This document shows, piece after piece, positions 44,384 through 55,835 of a stretch of 64,000 nt of DNA (the stretch's first letter is position 1; each line of letters begins with the position of its first letter). The stretch lies in assembly GCA_024291935.2 (NCBI GenBank), contig CM044320.1, forward strand, positions 48,178,001-48,242,000. Direction: 5' to 3'. Made by a program: the position numbers and the translations under genes. The notes beneath the pieces were generated by a model, which saw only the letters and a list, made by a program, of their open reading frames with translations, made no database searches and was not told where the DNA came from. Source of the DNA: Okapia johnstoni. Its lineage: Eukaryota; Chordata; Mammalia; Artiodactyla; Giraffidae.

Positions 44384-44850
44384 AGAAATTTTTTTGTGTG
44401 TATTTTACATACAGTTTGAGCAATAGAGCAAAACCTGCAGCTAGTTTGTACTTGATGATAGAAAAGAAAGACAAAAGAAAATGGATTTTCTTTTTCATGA
44501 GTTTCCCTCTATTCACACATAATGCTAATCATTATTAACTCATTCCCTTTGTACCCTCTAGGGAGTCTTACTATAGTTATCTCCTAACCTTCTTAGCCTG
44601 AAATGTCAGAGGCAACGGTTATATTGCCTTCTACTGTGACATTTGCACTTTTTACTTGTTTTTTTATTTTTTAAATATTTATTTGGCTACATTGGGTCTT
44701 AGTCGTGGCGTGTAGGCTTAGTTGCCCTGCGGCATGTGGGATCTTAACTCCCTGATCAGGGATCAAAACTTCATCCCCTGCATTGGAAGATGGATTCTCT
44801 TTTTTTTAGGTAATAAGTGGATTTATTTAGAGAGAAACACACTCCACAGA

Positions 44851-45036
44851 GGGCTTCCATGGTAGCCCAGTTGGTTAAGAATCTTCCTGCAATGCAGGAG
44901 ACCCTGATTTGCATCTTGGGTCAGGAAGATTCCCTGGAGGAGGGCAAGGCAACCCAATCCAGTATTCTTGCCTGGAGAATCCCCATGGAAAGAGAAGCCT
45001 GGCCAGCTACAGTCCATGGGGTTGCAAAGAGTCGGG

Positions 45037-45072
<36 letters not shown>
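44851..45072 (+). mobile_element. Bov-tA SINE with (CA)n tail and TSD
   Basis: Flanked by cacactccacaga at 44838-44850 and 45073-45085. A (CA)n microsatellite has grown from its 3' end at about 45040-45076. Confidence 0.94.

Positions 45073-45076
<4 letters not shown>
45040..45076. repeat. (CA)n microsatellite
   Basis: About 18 CA units at the 3' end of a Bov-tA. Confidence 0.95.
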
Positions 45077-45079
<3 letters not shown>

Positions 45080-45157
45080 CACAGAAAGAGTATGGCCATC
45101 AAAGGCAAGAGTGGCTGGAAGGTGAATTCTTAACCACTGGACCACCAGGGAAGTCCA

Positions 45158-46227
45158 ACATTTGCACTTTAGATAAACTGTCAGTAACTCTGAAATTCGG
45201 TGCCCATAATTTGGCATCACTTGGATTTATACTGTTCCTTAACATTGGTTATAGTGACTATAATAAATTTAGAACCTTGCCAAAGCTTTGTAGCAGACTA
45301 TCAGAGTACTCCTGACAGTCTTCTTGAAGGCAGGCTGTGTATGATAGAAAATTCTTCCTATTTAATTATGCATGTAACATGCAATAAGTTAAATAATCAG
45401 GGTTTACAGATTATCAGATACATACATTGAGTGCTCATTACTTTGGCTGTATGGAGGAGAAAACAAGAAACCAATTTAAAAAAAAAATTGTGGACCAGGA
45501 CGTCTGCTACAGAGTCAGGAAGCCACTTCCAGCAATGCTGGCTTCAGAACCACATCACATCTCTGCTGTCTCACTAGCAAAAAAGCTGGGTGCCCTTTCC
45601 CCAGCTTCTTATCCCATGTCTCTGCCAGATTAAAATCTTCTGTGAATTCACCTGACTAACAGAATCTAAACTAAACCCAGAACCCTAGTTTCAGGGATGT
45701 GCTGGTCATCAGTGCGTGCCTCTCAGCTCCAAATTCATCCACTCAGAACCATCTCTGTGTTAATGGACTTGAACTAAGCCTTTCTTTCGTAGTGAGTGTG
45801 ATCCCAAACGTTGCCAGTAGAGGGCGGTGGAGGGCTATTGCAGAGAGGAAGGGGCGCTTCCTAATTCCAGCGTGTGAGTTTCGCGTTTTTCTTCCACGTC
45901 CTGCGTGGTGGGTTAGTGTACCAGTGTGTGGAGATACAGTGCCGCTCTGCCCCAGCCATGCACGCCCAGAGAACCCAGGTTACCTCCTTAGCCTCGGTCT
46001 GGAACCATCTTGCCTCTGTTCCCCTGATGTGGACACCGTGTGCCCAAGGAGGGGTACCTACAGTGGAGCCCCAAGTCTCGTTGTACATCTGCATTTCATG
46101 CAGACGTTCATGGGATGCAGTAAAATTAGTACTTGAAGCTTATAGTTTCGGGACATTTATGAAAAACAATAAACACTAAAAATAAAAATTGATCTAAGTG
46201 AGAAACTAGCTGAAGAAGCAACGAAGA
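45158..46227. other. Low-repeat interval upstream of GNPTAB
   Basis: About 1.07 kb without recognised repeats, with raised GC and some CpGs at 45690-46090 and a consensus CTCF core at 45814. A 145-codon plus frame (45699-46136) has no recognisable domain. Best read as a candidate regulatory segment. Confidence 0.45.
45814..45827 (+). promoter_or_regulatory. CTCF core motif
   Basis: ccagtagagggcgg matches the degenerate CTCF core CCASYAGRKGGCRS at all 14 positions, in a non-repeat interval about 4.6 kb upstream of the GNPTAB start codon. Occupancy is inferred. Confidence 0.5.
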
Positions 46228-46336
46228 GGGGAATTCCTTGGTAGTCCAGGAGTTAGCACTCTGTGCTTTCACTGCCGAGGTCCCTGGCAGAGAACTAAAA
46301 TGCCCCACTGGCGTATCCTGAAGGAAAAAAAAAAAA
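46228..46336 (+). mobile_element. CHR-type tRNA-Glu SINE
   Basis: Head ggggaattccttggtagtcc and A tail at 46325-46336; a few bases of the B-box region are deleted. Confidence 0.88.
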
Positions 46337-46344
46337 GAGCAAGG

Positions 46345-46600
46345 GAGTAAATTAAGAGAATAAGAGGAAAGGAAATTACAAAGATAAAGGCACAAATCAA
46401 TGAAATATAAAACCACACAAAAATAGAATGAGCCAAAGCATAAGGGAAAAAATTATTTAGCAAAAAGTTGAGACAGTACAGAGTAATATACAAACTGACA
46501 CAAACAAAGAGTGAATAACAATAAACATGGCAGAGATTTAGAAACCTGGATGACTTGAGTATATTTCTGGAAATCCTCTGACAAAAATGATCTAGGCCCA
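46345..46600 (+). mobile_element. Probable old L1 ORF2 fragment
   Basis: aggcacaaatcaatgaaat and agaatgagccaaagc-type A-rich blocks resemble diverged L1 ORF2. Confidence 0.45.
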
Positions 46601-46734
46601 GACATTTTTCGAAATGAGTTTTACTTCAAAATTTTGGTGTGTTTTTCATAATATTCTTATTTCCATTAACAACATATTGAAATTCAATTCACCAAAACTT
46701 ACTACACAAAATTGGCAAGACACAATGCTAAGGG

Positions 46735-46821
46735 TGAAAATGTTAGTCGCTCAGTTGTGTCCGACTCTTTGTGACCCTTCTGCGTTGGAGACAGATTCTT
46801 TACCATCTGAGCCACACAGGG
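46735..46821 (-). mobile_element. Bov-tA SINE with large internal deletion, TSD
   Basis: Only the 3' end and head remain, joined at about 46779. Flanked by aatgctaaggg at 46724-46734 and 46822-46832, so the deletion may predate insertion. Confidence 0.92.
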
Positions 46822-46887
46822 AATGCTAAGGGTAGGGATATAGTTATGAATAAGATGGGCCTTTATGATGTCTATATTGCAGAGATG

Positions 46888-47079
46888 TGTGTGTGTGCTA
46901 GTCACTCGGTCATGTCTGACTCTTTGCGACCCTGTACGCCACCAGGCTCCTTTGTCCATGGGATTTTCCAGGCAAGAATACTAGGGTGCGTTGCCATTCC
47001 CTTCTCCAGGGGATCTTCCCAACGCAGGGATTGAATCCAGGTCTCCTGCATTGCAGGCAGATTCTTTACCATCTGAGCT
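46888..47079 (-). mobile_element. Bov-tA SINE with TSD
   Basis: Flanked by attgcagagatg at 46876-46887 and 47080-47091. Confidence 0.95.
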
Positions 47080-47093
47080 ATTGCAGAGATGAG

Positions 47094-47118
47094 TGAGTGA
47101 AGTCGCTCAGTCGTGTAC
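47094..47118 (-). mobile_element. Bov-A/BovB 3'-end stub
   Basis: About 25 bp (agtgaagtcgctcagtcgtg), an extreme truncation. Confidence 0.7.
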
Positions 47119-47178
47119 CAAAAAAACCTACAAGTAAAACTCAAGTAAAGAGAGTAAAGTATGGTCACTCTTATGTGA

Positions 47179-47392
47179 AAAAGTGAAAGTGTCAGTCGCT
47201 CAGTGTCTGATTCTTTGCGACCCTATAGACTGTAGCCTGCCAGGCTCCTTTGTCCATGGGATTTCCCAGGCAAGAATACTGGAGTGGGTAGCCATTCCCT
47301 TCTCCAGGGGATTTTCCTGACCCAAGAATTGAACCTGGGTCTCCTGCATTGCAGGCAGATTCTTTACCATCTGAGCCACCAGGGAAGCCCCA
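47179..47392 (-). mobile_element. Bov-tA SINE with TSD
   Basis: Flanked by cttatgtga at 47170-47178 and 47393-47401. Confidence 0.94.
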
Positions 47393-47401
47393 CTTATGTG
47401 A

Positions 47402-48471
47402 TAACTATGTTTATTTGTTTATATATACATGATATATTTGCATTCACACAAAAATAAGCAGTGTGCCATGTTATGTTTTGGCTCTTGGAATTCTATCAGA
47501 AGCAATGAAATTTCTTAATAATTTGCTTTAGTTATTATTTTTCAAAAATAAATAAATAAAAGCTGTCTTGGCTTTCTCTTTTAGAAAAAAAAAAAGGCAT
47601 GAGGTCACTTACATTAGACTTGTGCTTTATGAGAGCACACTGTTTATCTTGAAAGGAAGAAGCAGGGGACAAAATTAAAGTATGTTTTTAGACAAGCAAA
47701 CTTTTCAAGCCTAAAGCTGAAAAGTACAAGTATTTCATAATGTTAACATTTTTATCTTTTTTTACCATGAGTAAAGCAAGAACTCAGCTAAATATAGACA
47801 TATCAGGAGTTATTTCAACTTTGCTTAAATCAACTAGTTAAAGCTCTCTGTTTAAGGTCATTTTCTTAGCAAGCTCAAGGTATGCCTTCCAAGTACATCG
47901 TATCTATATTTGAGGTTTATGTTTCACAAGCCCAGGGCAAGAGGCTCTTCATTGTGTAGGATTGTTTACTGTGGTTGTTCATTTTTCATCAAGACTGAGC
48001 AAAAGGTGACTCAGAGATAGATGGTGTTTAGGTGCCCAACACTTAAAGCATTCTTGTCTCCTGAATTTCAAACTCATTGAGAATATGGTGTAAGATACAG
48101 ACAGATGGAGATGGATGCATCGGCTTTAGTGCTGATACTGTTAATTGAAGAATGTTGTTCACCTCTTTGAACCAGGGAGCAGCTAATATTTTCTCCCTGA
48201 ATGAGATACACTTTCTAGGCCCAGGCCCATGCTGGGCCATAGGTGCTCCTATGGTTGGCAGATAGTGGATGAGAACTTCTGTCTCTGGCAGACAAGCTCA
48301 ATTTCTTGCAACCTCGCCACTCAGTTATCTCCCTCCTCTCCTGGGATGAGGGGTGGAAAGAGACACCAGGAGTGTTAATAAAATGTTGAAAGAGAAAACC
48401 GTGTGTCCTGATAGGAAATATTGTCGTTGCAAACCCCTTGAGACTTAAGTCCTCTGGTTTTATCCCACCAA
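47402..48471. other. Repeat-poor intergenic interval
   Basis: About 1.07 kb with no recognised transposon apart from a short A run at 47585-47595. It contains a perfect AP-1 core (tgactca) at 48007-48013 with an adjacent agatag GATA-type motif. No coding signal. Confidence 0.4.
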
Positions 48472-48762
48472 CCCTAAAGGAAATAAACCCTGAATATTCA
48501 TTGGAAGGACTGATGCTGAAGTTGAAGCTCCAATACTTTGGCCACGTGATGCGAAGAGCTGACTCATTGGAAGAGACCCTGATGCTGTGAAAGATTGAAG
48601 GCAAGAGGAGAAGAGGATGACAGAGGACGAGATGGTTGCACAAATCAATGGACATTAGTTTGAGCAAACTGCGGAAGATGGTGAAGGACAGGGAAACCTG
48701 GCATTCTGCATTCCATGGGCATGAAAAGAACTGGACACGACTGAGCAACTGAACAACAACAA
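48472..48762 (+). mobile_element. BovB LINE 3' end
   Basis: BovB 3' end with an (aac)n rather than ACTGA tail (gcaactgaacaacaacaaca). Confidence 0.93.
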
Positions 48763-48772
48763 CACTGTCCAC

Positions 48773-48990
48773 AGGCTTCCCAGGTGGCTCAGTTGTGAAG
48801 AATCCACCTGCCAATGCACGAGCCACAGGAGACTCAGGTTCGATTTCTGGGTTGGGAAGATCCCCTGGAGTAGGAAATGGCAACCTACTCCAGTATTCTT
48901 GCCTGGGAAATCCCAGGGACAGAGGAGCCTGGTGGGCTGCAGTCTGTGGAGTTGCAGAGTCAGACACGACTGAGCACGCATGCACGGATA
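48773..48990 (+). mobile_element. Bov-tA SINE
   Basis: Complete head and body, with a 10-15 bp insertion in the head region (cgagccacagg). Confidence 0.92.
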
Positions 48991-49206
48991 CTGTCCACAC
49001 CCCCTCTTCTACCTGAAGGCCCTCTTAAAAATCACCTGGTGCCAAAGTAGAAATAACTAACCTCTGTATGGTTTCCCATCCAATACATGGCACAACGTCT
49101 GTTGTAACAACGTTTTTTTTTTAGTAGTATTTAGTGGTTTCTGTGTTTATCTTCCCAACTAGACTCTCTCTGGGAACAGTGGCCAGATCTAGTTCATTTC
49201 TGACTG

Positions 49207-49338
49207 TTTTTTTGGCTCTGCCTGAACAACAACAACATGGAGGCCTGGGAGATTTTAGTTTCCCAACCAGGGATGTAGCCCTAGGACCCTGCAGTGGAAG
49301 GGAGGAGTCCTAATCACTGGACAGCCAGGGAATTCCCT
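49207..49338 (-). mobile_element. CHR-type tRNA-Glu SINE
   Basis: Reverse orientation, with an unusual acaacaacaac insertion near 49222. Confidence 0.85.
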
Positions 49339-49349
49339 CTAGTTCATTT

Positions 49350-49430
49350 TTGAATACCTGACACCAAGCACCCTGCCAGACACTGGACACTAAATACATA
49401 TTTAATAAATAGATGAATGAACGAATTTTG
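49350..49430 (+). mobile_element. L2 LINE 3' end
   Basis: atatttaataaatagatgaatgaacgaa terminus typical of L2. Confidence 0.55.
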
Positions 49431-49447
49431 TTTTTAGCACATTTAGT

Positions 49448-49781
49448 GGTGTTGGAGAAGACTCTCCAACCAGTCCATCCTAAAGGAGATCAGTCCTGGG
49501 TGTTCATTGCAAGGACTGATGTTTAAGCTGAAACTCCAATACTTTGGCCACCTGATGCGAAGAGCTGAATCATTGGAAAAGACCCTGATGCTGGGAAGGA
49601 TTGGGGGCAGGAGCAGAAGGGGATGACAGAGGATGAGATGGCTGGATTGCATCACCGACTCGATGGACATGGGTTTGGGTGGACTCCAGGAGTTGGTGAT
49701 GGACAGGGAGGCCTGGTGTGCTGCGGTTCATGGGGTCGCAAAAAGTCGGATACGACTGAGCGACTGACCTGAACTGAACTG
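49448..49781 (+). mobile_element. BovB LINE 3' end
   Basis: About 330 bp of BovB from ggtgttggagaagactc to the ACTGA tail, ending about 170 bp before the GNPTAB-proximal palindrome. Confidence 0.94.
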
Positions 49782-49952
49782 AGTCCTCCAAATTCCTCTT
49801 TCAACAATATGGTTAGATAGCAGGAGGGGAAAAGAGATCTATAACAGCGTTTCCTCTTAGCGTTGTGAAAACCATGACTTGCCAACCATTGTAAATGCAG
49901 GAAGGGTTTTGAGCACAAAAACACTGGTACCAATGCAGCACTGTCTGGGGCA

Positions 49953-49972
49953 CGGCCTCTTTAAAGAGGCCG
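49953..49972. repeat. Perfect 20-bp palindrome
   Basis: cggcctctttaaagaggccg equals its own reverse complement, with TTTAAA at the centre. It sits at the left edge of the GNPTAB CpG island, about 450 bp upstream of the start codon. Confidence 0.95.
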
Positions 49973-50034
49973 GTCCTGTCTGGTCGTCGGCACGACTCAG
50001 TTACAAAGATCCCTGCCAGGCCCGAAGAGGGCAC

Positions 50035-50046
50035 CGCGCATGCGCA
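50035..50046. promoter_or_regulatory. GNPTAB: NRF1 consensus site
   Basis: cgcgcatgcgca matches YGCGCAYGCGCR at every position. NRF1 sites of this kind are typical of CpG-island promoters. Confidence 0.65.
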
Positions 50047-50082
50047 GTCGCGGGGGCTCGCGCCTGTCCTCCGCCCCTCCGC

Positions 50083-50096
50083 CCTCCAGGTGGCGC
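50083..50096 (+). promoter_or_regulatory. GNPTAB: Near-consensus CTCF core
   Basis: cctccaggtggcgc matches CCASYAGRKGGCRS at 13 of 14 positions (T for A at position 3). Confidence 0.45.
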
Positions 50097-50107
50097 TGCC
50101 GGCCCGG

Positions 50108-50142
50108 CCGCCGCCGCTGCCGCCGCCGCTGCCGCCGCCGTC
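50108..50142. repeat. GC-rich (CCGCCGCTG)-like repeat
   Basis: Two and a half units of ccgccgctgccg type in the GNPTAB 5' region, comparable to triplet repeats seen in other 5' UTRs. Confidence 0.85.
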
Positions 50143-50285
50143 TCTAACCCGGCTAGACTGGGGCGGCGCCGGCTGCCTTGCGGGCCGCGCGACCGCCTCC
50201 GCCGCGCGGAGGGCGTGGGCTCCCGGCTCCCGGAAGCGGCGGCCGCGGCGTGGAGCCGAGCGGGCGTCGGTCCCCGGGAGCGGCA

Positions 50286-50309
50286 ATGCGCTGCGGCCGG
50301 AGGCTGTGA
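50286..50309 (+). other. Upstream ORF 1 (7 codons) in GNPTAB 5' region
   Basis: ATG at 50286 closed by TGA at 50307-50309, out of frame with the main start. Relevant only if the transcript begins upstream of it. Confidence 0.4.
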
Positions 50310-50341
50310 CCTGAGCGCGGCGGCCCTGCGGGGGCCGCGGA

Positions 50342-50356
50342 ATGGCGGCTCGTTGA
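50342..50356 (+). other. Upstream ORF 2 (4 codons) in GNPTAB 5' region
   Basis: ATG GCG GCT CGT TGA, 63 bases before the main ATG. It has G at -3 and G at +4, a strong initiation context, so it could reduce or re-route initiation at GNPTAB. Confidence 0.45.
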
Positions 50357-52212
<1,856 letters not shown>

Positions 52213-52564
52213 TGTAAGGCAAGTGTAGAGAAAAAGAGAGCGAGCTGGGTAGTCAGGCAAGAAAAGGAAATTTATTAGAGGGAAAAGAGAGGGTGACTGG
52301 CTCTTAAGGAGAACCAGCGTTCTCCCTTTCTGACAGAGTCCTTCTTATACCCCACCAGTGAAAAATTCTCTGAAGGGATGGTCACGTAGCTGGAGGTCTG
52401 GAATCTGGTGGTCTTGCAGCTTTGAGAAGATAAGCGCCAGTGAGATAACAGGATGCCATTTGGGCAATTTGGTCAGTCTCACAGATCACTGTGATTTTAT
52501 TCTTCATTTGCAAGGTTGACATAAAGAGCCATCTTATCAATGAGACCCCATGTAGGCCCTATCG
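52213..52564 (-). mobile_element. 3' LTR of gammaretrovirus-like provirus
   Basis: 352 bp, near identical to 56211-56562: about 15 substitutions and three small indels by eye, so about 4% divergence. In minus sense it has a TATA-like TATAAG at 52349-52344 and AATAAA at 52276-52271. The terminal TG at its 5' end has mutated to CG (52564-52563). Adjacent host-side target duplication is not clear. Confidence 0.93.
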
Positions 52565-52580
52565 TTCCAGCCTTTTGATT
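52565..52580 (-). promoter_or_regulatory. Degraded polypurine tract of provirus
   Basis: Immediately 5' of the 3' LTR on the minus strand lies an aaaaggctggaac-type purine-rich run, in the expected position for plus-strand priming but interrupted. Confidence 0.5.
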
Positions 52581-52728
52581 TAGGATAAGGGCCGAAGGTC
52601 AGTCATCTGTAACTGCTTCCTGCAGGACAGGGGCTTCGTGGGGGTAAGAAAAGGCTGGAATGTGAGTCAAGGGGATTTGTGTGGGGTCGAAGTTTTTGAT
52701 AATCTGAGTTAGAAGTAGCTCGTGGATA

Positions 52729-53760
52729 ATTCAGTTGGTGAAGGCTTCTAAATGGTCCTGAAGAAATTTTGAAAAAAGACACATTAAACATGGGCTGAAA
52801 GTTAGAATTAGGGTAAGTAGAAGGAGAGGGCCTAGAAAAGGTAGGACCCAGGGCATCCAATTCCAATTGCTTAACCAGTTTTCCCATGAATTACTGAGGT
52901 GTTGATGTATTCTCAAGGCCCTGTTTGTCAGATTTCTTGCTGCTTCCTTTACAACGCCTGATTTATTGGTGTAAAAACAGCAGGCTTCCTCCAAAAATAG
53001 GCATAGGCCTCCTTTTTCTGCTGTGAGGAGGTCTAATCCCCTTCTGTTTTGGAGGACCACGGCTGGTTTTGGGTCTAGCTGATTTTGGATAGTGAAAAGG
53101 ATGTTAGCTATTTCTTCTGGGCTGTCAGTGAGGTCTTTAGAAAGGCTTTGATAGTAATTAAAAGAGGTTGTGAGTCCTGCGGTCCCTGTCCCAATCCCAG
53201 CGGCTATTCCTAAACCGATTAATAGAGGAAGGAATTGAATTGCCTGTCTGGGTCAGTTATGAGTTAGTGGGATAGGAAGGGTCTGACTGTTAGGAGCAAT
53301 AGAAATATCTGGGGCCAGATATACCAGGGTGCATGTTCCTGTCCAGTTAGTGGGAAGACACAAATAAGTAGTGATTCCTCATAAGAAAAATATTCCAGGA
53401 GTAAGAAGATAACAGCTGAAATCGATAGCAAATAGAAGTCTTTCTGGGAAATGGTTAGTAGTCTCTGAAACTGACAGTGAACTCACCAGTGTAGCCCCTA
53501 CAAGAGGAGTATTTACACCATATGCAGAAGGGAGTGTCCCTGAGAAAGTAAGATAATGTCCTGCAGTTCCTGAGACATGATAGACAGATCGGCCTGAAGG
53601 GAAGGAGAGATGTGAAGTATGATTGCAGAGGTGTGGAGGTATAGTTCCTAGTTGGGGGTAAGAATTGTTCATAGAGTTTTGTCTGGAAAAACAGAAAGGA
53701 GCCTGTTGTTGTAGACAAATGTCAGAAGTGGTGGGTGTTAAGGAGCAGTAACCAGGCTAG
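52729..53760 (-). pseudogene. env remnant: C-terminal SU and TM
   Basis: One minus-strand frame runs from just after the protease to about 52729, broken by in-frame stops near 53377 and 53255. It contains the C-terminal end of SU, a hydrophobic glycine-rich fusion-peptide-like stretch near 53165-53225, the conserved TM heptad region followed by a CX6CC motif near 52970-53030, and a hydrophobic membrane anchor near 52805-52860. The N-terminal receptor-binding half of SU is absent, so no functional glycoprotein is encoded. Beyond the anchor a short cytoplasmic tail ends near 52729. The frame after the second stop is open for over 170 codons, longer than expected for a very old copy. Confidence 0.85.
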
Positions 53761-53761
53761 A

Positions 53762-54103
53762 TCAGAGGGTTGGGCTTGGGATAGTAATTGAGACTTTGAA
53801 TTTTGAGAGAAGGTCTCTCCCAAGAATAGGAGTGGGGCATTTTGGGAGTATGAGAAAAGAATGGGAAAATGGGATATCTTGAAGTGTGCAAGGTAGAGGC
53901 TCGGTTATTTGTGGTGTAGATATTAAACCGTCAACCCCCATAACAGAGACCTGAGAGACCTTGGTTTTTCCGGAGTAGGCAGGCATAGCAGAGTAAGTGG
54001 CCCCCGTGTCAATGAGAAAGGAGATAGGCTTACCTGCCACTGTAAGAGTTACTCTGGGCTCCATAGAGGTGATGAGAGTCGGGGTCTGGGGCCCTGGGCA
54101 CCT
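53762..54103 (-). pseudogene. Retroviral aspartyl protease frame (pro), open
   Basis: Minus-strand frame directly continuing after the gag stop at 54106-54104, closed by TGA at 53764-53762. Shows the catalytic DTGAT around 53998-54012 and the C-terminal ILGRDLL motif near 53790-53815, the two hallmarks of retropepsins. About 110 codons without a stop, the usual length for a gammaretroviral protease. It sits downstream of gag in the same frame, with no RT following. Confidence 0.85.
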
Positions 54104-55835
54104 TCAGTCTAAAGTGGAGAGTCCGAGGAGGCTGGGCAGAGCTGGGTCGGAGGACTCCTGCCCAGGACCAGGAGGGGATGTCTGGATCCTTGGAGGGGAA
54201 TTTGGGCAGTTGACCTTCCAATGTCCCTTTATGCCACAGCTGGGACATGGACCTGGAGGGGGACATGGACCTGGAGGGGGCCTTGGCTTTAGGCATGAGC
54301 TGTCCCAGTGGCCTTCTTTGCCACATTTGAAGCAGGGCCCAGGTGGCTTCCTTTCTTTGTTGGTTGATGGAGGCTTGGAGCCATGTAGGGCAGTGGCTAA
54401 AAGGTGGTAGATATTTGGCCTGATCTCGTTGGGCCTTCTCTAGCTTTGCCTGTTCTTCCCAGTTATTGAAAATCCGAAAGGCTAAATTTAAAAGGTCTCG
54501 TTGAGGGGTTTGAGCGCCTTCTTCTGCCTTTTTTAGTTTCTTTCAGATATCTGGGGATGACTGGGAGATAAAATGGGTGTTAAGGACAATGGTGCCCCCT
54601 GCTGAAGTGGGGTCTAATTTTGCATATTTTTGTAGCGCTTCCATTAACCTGGCTAGAAATTGTGCTGGGTTTTCATCTAGCCCTTGAATTATTTCCCGGA
54701 GCTTATCAAAGTTGATGGCTTTATGCCCTGCCTTTTGAAAGCACACAATGAGGCAAGAAACCATGTGATTACGGGCTGCTTGTCCAGGTCTCTCTGCCTG
54801 ATAATCCCGGTTGGGATCTTCTCGGGGGACAGATATCACCCCTACAGGCTTAGTGGCATCTGTCCTGTGTATCTCATCAGCATGCACCTGAGAGGCTTGC
54901 CATACTCGTTCCTTCTCTTCTGGGAGAAGAGTGGAGGAAAGTATGATGCAAATATCATGCCAGGTTAAGTCATAAGACTGGGTAAGACACTTGAATTATT
55001 TTAGATAAATATCCGGGTCTGAGGAAAAGGAGCCAAGACACTTTTCAATCTGAGATAGGTGGGGGTGGGAGAATGGGTGAAGGACAATGGGACGTGAACC
55101 CGAACAATGCTTTCTGCTCCGGCTACTTCCTGTAAAAGGAGGAGGGGGGCAGGGGAAGGAGTGGGGCCCTTTGGTGAAGTTTCCTATTTTAAAGTTGTTT
55201 GGACTGGGTACAGGGAGGGGATCTAGGGAGGTCAGGTAAAGCCTTGGGACCCTCAGGGTAGAGGGTGGAGCTGAGGTCTCAGAGCTTTTCTCAGGCCCAG
55301 GCTGGGGAGTGGGGTTGGGAGCTGTGGCTTGAGAAGGAGGGAGGGAGAAGGGGACATAAGGTGGAGGTTGTGGAACTTGATCTGGAGTGGCTGCAAGGGC
55401 ATTGGGAGCGATAGGGGGTGGGCTGTGGTCAGAAAGGTTGAAGGAAGATAAAGAAAAGTCTGAACAGGGATCGGGAGACATTGTATTACGAGGATGTGGC
55501 CCAGAGTGGGCTAGGAGTATTTGAAAAGTAGAACAGAATTCACAGAGGGTCGAGAGCGAAGAGCAAAGCAAGCCTGAACATAAAGATTTCTAACCACTTG
55601 CCATTGTGGCAGCAGAAGTTACGAGGTCCCAGCAGAAGTTACGAGTATTATAATCGAGAGTTCCGTTTTCTGACCGTTGGGACCTGTTATCAAGTCTGTA
55701 TTTCGGCCAAACAGTGTTAGAATAGTAAATAAGCCTTTTTGGTCTTATCTCCCCTTGGAAGCCCAAAGCTTTTAGGTTTTAGAGAAGGCATCCTAGAGGA
55801 GTAGATTTTGAGGGCTGGGATTGAGAATTTCCCAT
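54104..55835 (-). pseudogene. gag remnant (MA, proline-rich domain, CA, NC)
   Basis: Starts at an ATG at 55835 with a glycine-2 myristoylation-type N-terminus. Downstream are a proline-rich region with a PPPY late-domain motif (near 55350), a capsid with a recognisable major homology region (near 54640-54700), and a nucleocapsid with two CCHC zinc knuckles (54334-54293 and about 54245-54204). In-frame stops occur early in MA, near 55591 and 54997, and after the capsid near 54545. The NC frame is shifted by one relative to CA, so at least one frameshift exists. The final gag codon is a TGA at 54106-54104, in frame with the protease. No intact protein is encoded. Confidence 0.85.
54243..54278. 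repeat. 18-bp tandem duplication between NC zinc knuckles
   Basis: Two perfect copies of ggacatggacctggaggg; in minus sense they duplicate a Pro-Gly-Pro-Cys-type linker between the two zinc knuckles. Confidence 0.93.

Larger units (their letters stand above)
44806..45118 (-). mobile_element. BTLTR1-like LTR fragment with nested Bov-tA
   Basis: aagtggatttatttagagag (44815-44834) and agagtatggccatcaaagg (45086 onward) are contiguous in the BTLTR1-like copy at 37.8 kb; the Bov-tA separates them here. Confidence 0.7.
44660..45157 (-). mobile_element. CHR-type SINE split by LTR fragment and Bov-tA
   Basis: The left part (44660-44798) stops in the B-box region. The head (gaattcttaaccactggacc to gggaagtcc) appears at 45124-45156. 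Between them lie a BTLTR1-like fragment and a Bov-tA. Confidence 0.8.

Noticed and set aside
45699..46136. 145-codon plus-strand frame in the repeat-poor interval
   Set aside because: No domain, signal or splice context; I regard the interval as regulatory rather than coding.
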